Of a stretch of DNA of 64,000 nucleotides, positions 36,701 through 46,375 are shown in pieces. The DNA comes from Channallabes apus (lineage: Eukaryota > Chordata > Actinopteri > Siluriformes > Clariidae), in assembly GCA_030522415.1 (NCBI GenBank), contig CM060109.1:31889892-31953891 (forward strand), written 5' to 3'. The position numbers were made by a program, and so were the translations under genes. Below the pieces are notes generated by a model. It made no database searches. It worked only from the letters and a program-made list of their open reading frames with translations, and was not told the origin of the DNA. How positions within the stretch are numbered: the first letter of the stretch is position 1; the number at the start of each line of letters is the position of its first letter.

Positions 36701-39700
36701 AAAAGGGAAGCGTACTGGTAGACCAAGAAAGACATCAAAGAGCCAAGACAGAAAACTTAAAGCAATATGCCTTGAAAACAGAAAATGCACAACAAAACAA
36801 ATGAGGAACAAATGGGCAGAAAGTGGAGTCAATGTCTGTGACCGGACAGTAAGAAATCGCCTAAAAGAAATGGGATTTACATACAGAAAAGCCAAAAGAA
36901 AACCATCATTAACATCTAAACAGAAAAAAAACCAAGGTTTCAGTGGGCTAAAGAAAGACAATCTTGGACTGCGGATGACTGGATGAGAGTTAGATTCAGT
37001 GATGAATCACGAATCTGCATTGGGCAGGGTGATGATGCTGGAACTTTTGTTTGGTGCCGTTCCAATGAAATCTATAAAGACAACTGCCTGAAGAAAACAT
37101 GCAAATTTCCACAATCATTATTGATATGGGGTTGTATGTCAGGTAAAGGTATGGAAGACATGACAGTCATTACAAATCTTCTATAAATGCACAAGTTTAT
37201 GTTGAGATTTTGGACACTTTTCTTATTCCATCAATTGAAAGGATGTTTGGTGATGGTAGCATCATTTTTCAGGATGATAATGCCATAGGGCAAAATCTGT
37301 GAAAACATTCCTACAGGAAATACATATAATGTCAATGGCATGGCCTGCAAATAGTCCGGACCTTAATCCAATTGAAAATCTGTGGTGGAAATGAAAGAAA
37401 ATGGTCCACGACAAGGCTCCAACCTGCAACGCTGATCTGGCAACTGCAATAAGACAAAGCTGGAGACAGACTGATGAAGTATACTGTTTGACATTAGTTA
37501 AATCCAGGCCTCAGAGAATTCAAGCTGTTATAAAAGCCAGAGGTGGTGCAACAAAGTACAAGTAGTGTTTTTATTTGGTGATTCCATATTTTTTTCCTCT
37601 GTTTGAGTTGTTAAAACAGTTGTCGTTGACTATAGTTATCTTTCTTTGTTTTTTTTTTGTTTTTTTTAAAGTGTTTTATACAGCCAGAAGTTTGGATTGT
37701 TGAGTGAAAATAGATTTGTGGCATGTATGTGCTTGTTTTTTTTTTCTACACAATTAAACATTTGAATGAACATCTTCTGAGAGGGGTGATTCCATAATTT
37801 TTGCCAGGGGTTGTATATGAAAAAAATATATAATTAATATATTTTGTCCCTATACTACGTGTTTTTTTTAATTTTTTTTATATATAGATTATTTTATAAT
37901 CAAATTCGTTTGGTGCAATTTGTAAATCATAAACCTATTAATTTATGTTGTAATATAATATTTGATAGAGGTTATGTTGGGGGGGGGGCAATCAGTGGCA
38001 GGGAGGCATTTTAGCGCATAACACCGGTACGCAGCGTTTCTGAAAGATTTAGCTCCAGCAGGCTGTAACAGGAGAAGATCTAAAAATATTTTTATTTGTA
38101 AACTTCTCTGTCCACTCCGGAGCAAGAAAATATGCGATTTGTCATTTTTGTGTGTTTATTTCTTGATAAACAAATGAGATAATCTCGGTTCCCCTCCAGT
38201 GCTCAAATATCCCCCTCTTGGTCGGCGAATGCGAGTGACGTCACTCCCCATACAATCCCGCCCCACAGTATAGACCCGCCCCTGACGCTGATTGACAGGT
38301 TTCTGTGTAACGTGTTGGAAATGCAATTGCAAATGGATTAGCGATTGCATTTGAATTTTGGCCGGCTTGACGCGCGGCGCAGAGAAAGTGAAAAAGCAAA
38401 CGTGGTGATTGATTTTGCTATTTAAATATGACAGGTTCATGACGTGTAAGACCTGGGAAATACAAATGCAAATGGACTTTGTTTTTTCATTTGAAATTTG
38501 GCAGTCAGTGTGCGCTCGCAAAGGCGAATCAGCAAACGGTAATGCTAAGTTTGCAATTGCATTTGAATTATGGCACAGTTTGTGCGTCCACATATGGGAA
38601 ACGCAATTGCAAATGCAATTTACAATTGCATTTGAATATTGTCCGCGATATCGCTCCATATAATAAGATAGGCACTAGAAATGGAAAATAGAGATATATT
38701 TTAAAGCAATTTAAGGTTTTGTATTATTTATTAAACTCTTTTCCAAATTGAAAATGTATACTATTAAGCACTTTAAGAAGAACTACAGGCTTATCGCAGG
38801 TTTATTGAATAGTCTTGCATGAGTTCGTTAACTATTTTTGTTTTCAAAATATCTACACTAGGTTATGAGTTTTCTTATTTGGGTCAGTTAATGAATTGCT
38901 TACACCTGATAAATTTCCAAAGTGTTTTAATGCAAGTCAGAACTGCACCTGAATGCAGGCATTGATGTAAGCAGAGACATGAGTCTCTATTAATCTGCCC
39001 TCAAATCTAGATAGTGTGATAATGAAAAGAGCTAATAGTAATGAAAGAGCACTGTTAATCAGTTTGATGTTTTATTTGGCTTGTAGTAAGGCCACCACAC
39101 TGGAGCGCACATATGGGCCAGCATGGATAGCATATGGCCATTCGTTTGCAGTGGAAAGTGAGCATGATCAGGCCATGGCAGCTTACTTCACAGCAGCTCA
39201 GCTAATGAAAGGGTAGGTGCATCTGTAGTTGCAGAGATGTTTCAGGTTTTTACAATACAAATACAACTTCCATATTATAATAATTTGCAAATAAAACATG
39301 GTTATATTGTCTGTTCCTCTACAAGGTGTCACTTACCCATGTTATATATTGGCCTGGAATACGGCCTTACCAACAATCCGAAGTTAGCAGAACGCTTTTT
39401 TAGCCAGGCTCTCAGCATTGCTCCAGAGGACCCTTTTGTCATCCATGAGGTCGCCGTGGTGGCCTTCCAAAATGGAGAGTAAGTCGGCTTTGTTCAAGCC
39501 ACATGAAGGTCATTTATTTGCATGCTTGTTTCTGTTGTAAAGCTGTGATTACTGATGTATCAGTTGTATTTTTTCAGTTGGAAGACAGCAGAAAAGATGT
39601 TTCTAGATGCATTGGATAAGATCAAGGCGATTGGCAATGAGGTATATACCCAGTTATTATTTATATGTTTATGTGGTTCTTTGTGGCTCAGTGCTGTCGC

Positions 39701-41305
39701 TCAGTGTCAGTGGTTATGACTCAGAGGTTAAGACTGCTATGAGATTGCTGTCATTGCTATGAGAAAATGTATTTGGTGGTGGTACTTTTTTAAAATAAAT
39801 TTCTATGAGCATTGTAATATGGTGTAAATGTTCAACGCTGTAATAAAGAAAACATTTCCCCTTTCCTTTAGGTCACAGTAGACAAATGGGAGCCATTATT
39901 AAACAATCTGGGTCATGTGTGTCGAAAGTTAAAGTAAGTTCAATTAAAATATTTACTGAAAAAAATGTTTTTCCTCTGTTTTGTCCACATAATGCATGAT
40001 TACTTCATTACTGCAAATTCATCTGTGTTTACAAACCCTTAGACTGGCGCTGTTTTTATTTTGCAAAAGAACTCATCAATAGGCTGCATTATGTCCAAGC
40101 ACCACACACTGAGATACTCCAAATAGGAAATTACGAGAAAAGGACAGGCTTCTGAAATTATGGCATGCTAGTGTTTAATGAAGTGCTTTCTGGAGCATGG
40201 GGCACATTGAATCACACTTCTGCTGTTTATTCTCTGTGTCCTCCTCCTGTCTCTCTGCATAAATAGAATATTGCACTATGTAAATCTTGATGATCATTAC
40301 TGTGCACAATGAATAATTAATTTCCACTTACAGTTCATACTTGGAACCCATGCTCGCCATGAGCCCAATTTCTCCAAGTGTTTAATTTGGGTGAGGCTTT
40401 CTGAGGCTTTTTTGCAGGTAGACAGTGATCATTGTTGAGAAAACAGCAAAAGAAGAACTGCAGTTAATTATTGTTCTCTTTTTAAATGCATATATTTGCC
40501 TCTAGGATAAATGACCACTTGTAAAACAATCTACACATCATCGCTATTGGTTCTACTCAATGTATAAATAACGCATTTTGGTAATTTCTAATAATAATAA
40601 TAATAACAATAATACGAAAAAACAAGTATTATATCACAGTTTTATTACCTTTTATGTTTCCAGGAAGTATGAGCAAGCTCTGGAATACCATCGGCAGGCT
40701 CTAGTCCTTGTGCCCCAGCATGCGTCTACTTACTCAGCTATCGGTTACGTGCACAGCCTCATGGGCGACTTTGAAAGTGCCATTGACTATTTTCACACTG
40801 TAGGTGATCTATTTGCCCTTTTACTTGCAACTGTTCTTATCATTCAAGGCTTAAAGTTTAATATTTTCAGTATTAAAGTGCCATTATGATTCGTTTGCAG
40901 GCGCTTGGTCTGAAAAGGGATGACACGTTTTCTGTTACAATGCTTGGCCACTGCATTGAGATGTATATTGGCGACTCCGATGCATATATAGGTAAGTTAA
41001 TCTACTTCACTGCACTTAAGTTATGTATTGGTGTGCTCTGAACTATTTTTTTCTTTTTTTCCCCCTCTGGCACAGGAACAGATATCAAAGACAAAGTAAA
41101 GATGATCCCAAGCACAACAGCCCTAAAGAAGATACTCAGCACTTCAGCCGAAGAGAGTGAGAATCAGTCTCAGCCTCTGGAGGAGACCAGCGTCATGTCC
41201 CTGGAGACGCCGCCAGCCGAAGCCTTCCAGCGATTCCTCTTAGAATGTGACTTGCGCGAGAATGACATTATGCTAGAGACATCTATGTCTGACACAAGCA
41301 CGTGA
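25070..41305 (+). CDS. cdc16: Anaphase-promoting complex subunit 6 (CDC16)
   Basis: TPR scaffold subunit of the APC/C ubiquitin ligase. Eighteen exons join in phase to 611 codons plus stop: 25070-25117, 25529-25583, 25716-25813, 25979-26017, 26569-26709, 33504-33663, 33790-33884, 34005-34138, 34968-35047, 35132-35181, 35272-35345, 39087-39212, 39326-39478, 39578-39641, 39872-39933, 40664-40799, 40901-40991 and 41076-41305. The human protein is about 620 residues. Recognisable stretches are [11 protein letters not shown] at the N-terminus, TPR-type helices such as [20 protein letters not shown] and [15 protein letters not shown], and the conserved end [11 protein letters not shown]. Residues 560-611 (last exon) are Ser/Glu-rich, diverged and shorter than mammalian. 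Intron 5 (26710-33503) and intron 11 (35346-39086) are swollen by transposons, but every exon and splice site remains intact. Confidence 0.96.
26050..26487. mobile_element. Degenerate Tc1/mariner-type element in CDC16 intron 4
   Basis: The left end GGTAAAAAGTTTGTAGATAC and the right end GTATCTACAAACCTTTAGCC are inverted. The interior reads like the C-terminal end of a decayed transposase, with words such as [11 protein letters not shown] in one frame and stops in all frames. It lies between exons 4 and 5. Confidence 0.6.
27705..27770. repeat. (TA)n microsatellite abutting Tc1 element
   Basis: More than 30 TA units end a few bases before the Tc1 terminal repeat at 27784. The repetitive Ile-Tyr open frames here are microsatellite artefacts. 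Confidence 0.95.
28683..30570 (-). mobile_element. hAT-like element 2, nested in element 1, with perfect 8-bp target duplication
   Basis: The left end TAGGGTTGGGTATCG and the right end CGGTACACAACCCTA are imperfect inverted repeats. They are flanked by GCGATAAC at 28675-28682 and 30571-30578. GGTACCGGTGCC-type words recur in both subterminal regions. It carries a BED zinc-finger open frame on the minus strand near the right end but no catalytic domain, so it is an internally deleted derivative of an autonomous hAT. Confidence 0.87.
29933..30241 (-). pseudogene. BED zinc-finger exon remnant of a hAT transposase
   Basis: A frame of about 102 codons begins [17 protein letters not shown] and contains the BED pattern W10, F13, C23-x2-C26 and GNMSNLMKH with His43. 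BED fingers are the N-terminal DNA-binding domains of hAT transposases and ZBED proteins. The second His or Cys expected 3-5 residues after His43 is not seen, and the sequence after about residue 50 looks unrelated. It may be the first exon of a lost transposase or a decayed finger. No dimerisation or catalytic part follows within element 2. Confidence 0.7.
30690..30750. repeat. (TA)n microsatellite within hAT element 1
   Basis: About 28 TA units followed by ACACACAC. It yields spurious Ile-Tyr frames on both strands. Confidence 0.95.
31994..33120. mobile_element. hAT-like element 3 with decayed 8-bp target duplication
   Basis: The left end TAGGGCTGGGCCGATAAACG and the right end GCCATATCGCCCAGCCCTA are inverted. 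The flanks are ACGCACAC (31986-31993) and ATGCACAC (33121-33128), which differ by one C/T at a CpG. The interior open frame at 32140-32550 has no recognisable domain. It is inserted in the distal part of the Tc1, next to its right inverted arm. Confidence 0.82.
36441..37812 (+). mobile_element. Second Tc1-like transposon, in the loop of the foldback element
   Basis: The left end AACCCCTGGCAAAAATTCTG and the right end (ATAATTTTTGCCAGGGGTT) are inverted, and arms of about 140-150 bp also pair (GCCACAAAACTATTTTCACT against its inverse near 37710). The length is about 1.37 kb. It differs from the Tc1 copies at 27784 and 49987 in both ends and transposase. Confidence 0.85.
36576..37565 (+). pseudogene. 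Tc1-family transposase pseudogene
   Basis: The frame includes a helix-turn-helix segment ([20 protein letters not shown]), then [12 protein letters not shown] and [20 protein letters not shown]. After about 36940 the frame shifts to continue with the first catalytic Asp in RVRFSDESR, then a second in FQDDNA and PNPIEN-like text ([10 protein letters not shown]) near 37360-37385. A stop sits close behind that catalytic segment, and there are further shifts. The gene is broken but retains all three catalytic neighbourhoods. Confidence 0.8.
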
Positions 41306-41530
41306 TGACTGAAGAACCGGAGGGCTGATGGGTTCTAGCAAGAAATAAGTATTTGCAAATGACCGAGCTGCTCTGAGGAAGACCTCACGTGAACCGTCAA
41401 AATCTATGGTGACTTTGTATTTTGCACCCATGTGGATTTTTACTACTAATAAATATGCTGAGCTGAATGCAAAAAGATTTCAAAGGGGTTAAAAACACTT
41501 CAGATAATAAACCCTATGTCAATATTTTTA
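41306..41530 (+). other. cdc16: CDC16 3' UTR with polyadenylation signals
   Basis: AATAAA occurs at 41448-41453 and 41506-41511 after the stop codon ending at 41305. Confidence 0.6.
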
Positions 41531-42122
41531 CACATTGTCACTGGTGTTTTTTTATGCTTTATTAAGTCATTGTCATAAAACCTATTAATGGAAAGATTAG
41601 CTGTTGCAGATGAAAATATTTTGCTGGAATTCTGCTACACTGGGCCAGGCTTCCTCCCCACTTTCAAAAACATGCAGGTAGTCCGTATGCAATAAATTGT
41701 GTATTATGTGTGGGTGTCAAGGCGCTCTCTAATGCACTGGTGAAGTCTTCAGTGCCCAGAGTTAACCAGGGTAGGTTACAGATCCAGTGTGATCCTGAAC
41801 AGGATTAAGGTGTTAATGAAGGTTTTATTAGTTAGTTGTTTAACAAAAACAGAATTCTGTACTAGATCTGAATCATCTAATGTCAGATTTGGACTTTTCA
41901 ACTATTTTAATAAATAATAGGCATTTTATAAGATCTCAAAGATATTTTGATTTATCTTTTGGGTGGAGTTTTTTTTCCACGCCACTCAGTCCTCAATAAA
42001 GACGCCCCCTTTCTGAAATCTCCCATCATGACTTTTCAGTTCCGTCCCCGCGTGTGAGCAGCAGCTGATTTAGTCTCTACCCTGATGTCCCTGCTGAGAG
42101 GTGATCTGTAAGAGTACTAGGG

Positions 42123-43776
42123 ATGGGCTGCACGCCTTCTAAAGCCAACATCACATACACTCATGAGCATGTTTGTGGGGATTTGGACACCTGCTCCACG
42201 TTCTTACCGAGCGCTAAAAGCTCGGTGTCCACGCCGGAGAGGCCCTCCACCCGACTGCGCGTGCACACCGGAGCAAACTGCAGGGAAACTTTCCTTACCG
42301 GTAAGGATGAGGAAACATGGACACTACTTCTGGGAGGATTATGTTCTCCGTTAGATTGTTTAGAATATCGTAAATCCTTCTCTTTTATGACTATATGAGC
42401 GTGATTGATAGTTCACAGTGTATTGCACTGTTATCTGGAACACGTTTAACATTTAAACAACATTGAGTACAAAACTTTCTACCCTGCACCGTTTCTGGGT
42501 AGAAATACAAAAGGAGATTTTCTCTGAAAAATATCGGAAGGGCTGGAAATAAAATGTGGTTTATCTTGTAATAATGCATCAGTTCAAAAACAGACAAAAT
42601 CACCAGAATTCTGACCACAAAAATGACACATTGGCTTTAGCTGAATGCAGTGTTGAAGAGCTGAAAGTGTTAAAACGCAAATGCTAATGACACTATGTAC
42701 AGGGTGTCCCAGAAAGTCTTCATACATACGAGAAAGGTTTCCTCCAAAAACTTTATTTTCAAAACGTCCTCTACGTGATTGTCAGTAAATCGTCTCATTC
42801 ACGATGAACTTAAGCAGTTAGATAACGCCACGTGTAATGTATATTTCGTCCAGGTGTGTGTATGTATACAGCACCACACAGAAGTTTGGATTTATTTTCT
42901 ATATTTTAGAACAATACTGATTTTTCTCTCTCTCAAAACGATTAAATATCACACGTGGCATTAGGGAATTAATGATCAACAACAACATTCCGTTGTTAAT
43001 TTAAGATATGAAGGTCAGCTGTTTTGGAATAGTTATTTCAAGAACAGTATTGTCAAGTGCATTTACAAAACCCATCAAGCACCATGAGGAAGCTGGCTCT
43101 CATGAAGAACATCACATGAAAGCAAGACCAAAACTTACCTCTGCTGCGGAGTATAAGTTAATTTAGAATTACCACCAATTAACAGCATCTCACATTAAAG
43201 CCATTATGAAGACTTTACAGAGCATATCAGTCTCAATGTCAATTGTTCAAAGGAGATTATTGTATATTTTGGATGCCTTTAGCATTGTTTTACAATGTAG
43301 AAAGAAACAAAAATCTTGATATATACAGTATATAACGTATAGGAATAAATGTAACTATTAAAATATTTATGCAAGTTTTACTTTTGCTATGGTGTATATA
43401 CATTTTTGGGCTGACTCTGTACACACATTTTGTTACCTATAATAAAGGAACTGTGAAAACACCACGGACACATTAAATGCCTTGTGTTGTGAAACATATG
43501 TTCCGCCTTCATTTATTCCATGCAACGTTTGCATTAATTTCTATTAGTGTCAGACTAGTGCAGTAGCATGTTGTTTGTATGTAGCCTGAATTTTTCCCTA
43601 AACCAGTCCGGGTGTTTATTCCAGTGCCTACTCGGGACTGTTACGGCCGGCTGGCGAGTCAGCAGCCTGAGAGCCCGGACGCGTGGAGCACGATGAGTAC
43701 CGCCAGTGCTTTCGCACCGAGGGCCAGCGACTCCAGCGACTCCGAAAGCAGCGAGACATCTGCCGGAAAGCGGTAA
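42123..43776 (+). CDS. Unrecognised two-exon gene, possible N-myristoylated protein
   Basis: Exon 1 is 42123-42300 and ends CTTACCG|GTAAGG. A matching acceptor (TTTATTCCAG) at 43624 begins exon 2 (43625-43776). The phase-1 junction keeps the frame open to TAA, giving about 109 codons. The protein begins MGCTPSK, which fits an N-myristoylation site (Gly2, Ser at position 6) with a potentially palmitoylated Cys3. The first part is Ser/Thr-rich (PSAKSSVSTPERPSTRLRV) and the C-terminal part is Ser/Asp/Glu-rich (DSSDSESSETSAGKR). Base composition is CpG-rich in both exons. I do not recognise the family. It could also be a fragment of a longer gene, since GCGGTAA at the stop also resembles a GT donor (CG|GTAAAA). 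The 1.3-kb intron is filled by transposon remnants. Its mRNA is unconfirmed. Confidence 0.5.
42700..43440. mobile_element. Internally deleted Tc1-like remnant(s)
   Basis: The stretch 42990-43250 contains GAAGGTCAGCTG, CACCATGAGGAAGCTGGCTC, TACCTCTGCTGCGGAGTATA and CAATTGTTCAAAGGAGATTA. These are text fragments familiar from the transposase region of fish Tc1-like elements with CAGAAGTTTGGA ends, and such an end occurs at 42879. Another terminus-like piece (CAGGGTGTCCCAGAAAGTCT) lies at 42701. Frames are destroyed. It lies in the intron of the unassigned gene. Confidence 0.65.
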
Positions 43777-44008
43777 AAACCGTCGCGCTTCAGGCAACCT
43801 AATTACCGACACATTGGTAGTGTTGTCGAGGTGACGCTTTCTGCTGAGCTGCTCAGTTAGTTAACACAGGCTTTTCTTGCTTGGATTAAATGTTTACCTG
43901 TATCCAGATATTTGAACTACCACCTACCAATTACTCTGAAAAAATATAAATATGCCCATCGCGCCAACAGCTTAATTGACCAAATCTCGCGGTGTTTGGA
44001 CACTGAAT

Positions 44009-44017
44009 TCTCGCGAG
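44009..44017 (+). promoter_or_regulatory. upf3a: TCTCGCGAG motif near UPF3A start
   Basis: TCTCGCGAG matches 9 of the 10 bases of the TCTCGCGAGA element known in CpG-island promoters (bound by BANP). It is 40 bases upstream of the UPF3A ATG at 44057. Function is inferred. Confidence 0.5.
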
Positions 44018-44056
44018 CATCTGCGGACTCCGAAAGTGAAGAGGAGAAATGGAGAG

Positions 44057-46336
44057 ATGAGGGCTGAGAAGGAGCCGACAACAGGAAGCAGAGAGAGAGG
44101 CGTCGTCGAGATCCAGCTGAGAGACGCTCCGAGGGAGCAGGACAGCGCCGCGGCCAATTTAAAGCACAAAGAGGAGAAAAAGGAAATCTTCACCAAGGTA
44201 GGTCAGCACTACGACGCTCGCGCTGCCGTAGTAAGTCATCTCCGTCCGTCTCGTGACGAAGGATTCAGCACCACAGACAGCGCACCAGGAGCACCGCAGG
44301 AGCCGTGATCCTCAAGCCACACACACACACACACTATTCAAAGTATAGATTGTTACCACGATGAATTTAACATTTTGTCCGGAATTAATAATTGTATGCT
44401 ACGAATTGTTCAAATTTGGCAAAAATAAATAACCTTTAGGCTATGAGATTGATTGCATAGAGATAAATAGACTTATTTGAACGACTGTGAAGGTTTGTAC
44501 TGCAAATGCGTCATGTAACGTACTTTATAGTGTAACACATACAGCGCGCAGGAGAATTGTATATGCTGTGAATTATTCGTGGTGCATCTATACGTGACCC
44601 CGGTTATTTGCCAGACTTCAAACCCAAAGCTGTTATACAAGAACAACACCAAAGGCCCCAGTGTCTATTAACCCATTAAACACTTATCGTGCATTCACTG
44701 TCCATGTTAGAAACAACTCCTGTAAATTTTTGTAGTTATGCAATCAGCCAATCATATGGCAGCAGCCTAGTGCATAAATCATGCGGATATCTTTCAAGAG
44801 CTTCAGTTACTGTTCACATCACAACATCAGAATGAAGACAAAATCTGAGCACTTAACATTTTTGTGTTAAAGTTAAAGATGTGTAAACTACCAGTCAAAA
44901 GGTTGGACACATCCTCTAATTCCATGGTCTTTCCTGTTTTTTCTTTGCTGAAGCCATCTAAAGTAATAATCTCCTTTGAACAGTTGATATTGAGGTGTGC
45001 CTGCTACTTATGCTCTGTAATGGCTCTAAAATGAGGTGCTGCTAATTGGTGATTTTTGAAGATCAATTCTAAATGAACTTCTGCTCTGTGGCAGAGATAC
45101 GTTTTGGTCTTGCTTTCCTGGGATGGTCTCCATGAGAGCCTGTTTCATCAGGCATCAGGTTACTGTTATTATGGGAACTGTTTCAGAACAGCTGAACTTC
45201 ATGTTGTTGTCCAGTGTTATTAATTATTTACTTAATTTCTTAATGCTATATGTGTTATGTAACAGTTTAAAAAAAAAATCCAAGATCGTCCTAGAATGTA
45301 AAAAGTAAATCCAAACCTTTGTTCAAACGTTTGACTGGTGCTGTACTTTACTTTTTTCACTACTTTATGCATTTCTGATCACCACTAATCTCCCAAATCC
45401 ATACAGAGCTCAGTATAAGTTCTTTGAACCAGGAACTTTACCTTTGAAAAGAATCACGACAGATCAGTGTTTCTGTGTCGAGCAGAGTGAAAGAGTATGT
45501 GTGTGTGTATGTGTCTGTGAAGGCGAATGTAGGAGGGGTCTGTGTGTCCAATGACACGCGCACACAGACGCACAGAGCAGGCAAAGAGCAGGCAAAAACT
45601 TGAGCAGAGAGAGAAAATGGATTTTTAACCTCTCTTACTTTTGCTATAGATACTTGCTTTTGCTTTACACGCGTGCTGTACACACGCACATACAGACACC
45701 AAATAAAATATGTTTTACGTGCACACACGTGTTCACAGTGCTATAGTAAACAGTACAGTACACTCGTGCACGGATGTTGATTATACCAGTAAGAGACGTA
45801 CACTAAGACCCAGCAGGGGAGGCGATTACCCACAATTCCGCAGCGCAAGAGCGAGAAGAACCGTTGGCTCAGTTGTGATCACGTGACACTCGGCGTCAAA
45901 ACAAGAAGCGCATGCGTGATACTTGATACTCGGTACTCGTAAATCAAGACTTGTAAACCAAGTCAAAATATATAAAAAAAATCTTTGCTCGTCTTGCGGA
46001 ATGCTCACAAATTGCAAGACTCGCAATTCAAGGTTTCACTGTAATTGTAAAAGAAAAAAATACTTGAAGACAAAATATTATTTTATATAATTAAATGTAA
46101 TTACTTTTTGCATCCAGGCATGTTATACAAGTAAGTTAAAATGTTGTCTGTGAACTCCACACAGTTAAAACAACAATAGTTAAAAGAGTGCGATAGGGAG
46201 AGAGACAGACAAAGGCGAGAATGATCATCGATTGACCTGAATTATCTCAGTACCAGTACCTTTAATGTTGAACAGTGTATTACATGTTTGGAATAGGCTG
46301 CATGGCCCTCCGAACACCCTCAACAGTAGTGGCATC

Positions 46337-46375
<39 letters not shown>

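Larger units (their letters stand above)
35470..38661. mobile_element. Foldback element with ~690-bp inverted arms
   Basis: The left arm (35470 to about 36163) begins ATATGGAACGATATCGCGGA. The right arm (about 37966-38661) ends TCCGCGATATCGCTCCATAT, and the arms are near-identical inverses across their length. Each arm repeats words of the type ATTCAAATGCAATTGC or its inverse about six times, and has a GC-rich inner part containing GAGTGACGTCACTC. Mirror-image open frames (35526-35963 plus, 38156-38659 minus) are consequences of the symmetry. The loop holds a Tc1-like element. The element lies in CDC16 intron 11. A short AATA duplication may flank it, but that is uncertain. The superfamily was not identified. 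Confidence 0.85.

Noticed and set aside
36464..36961. 165-codon minus-strand frame
   Set aside because: It is antisense to the Tc1 transposase pseudogene and has no independent support.
35526..38659. Two similar open frames of 145 and 167 codons on opposite strands
   Set aside because: They are mirror images created by the inverted arms of the foldback element and contain no recognisable domain.
43693..43776. Separate small gene starting at MSTASAF
   Set aside because: The frame is open upstream to a good splice acceptor at 43624 and joins in phase to the exon at 42123, so an internal Met is more likely.
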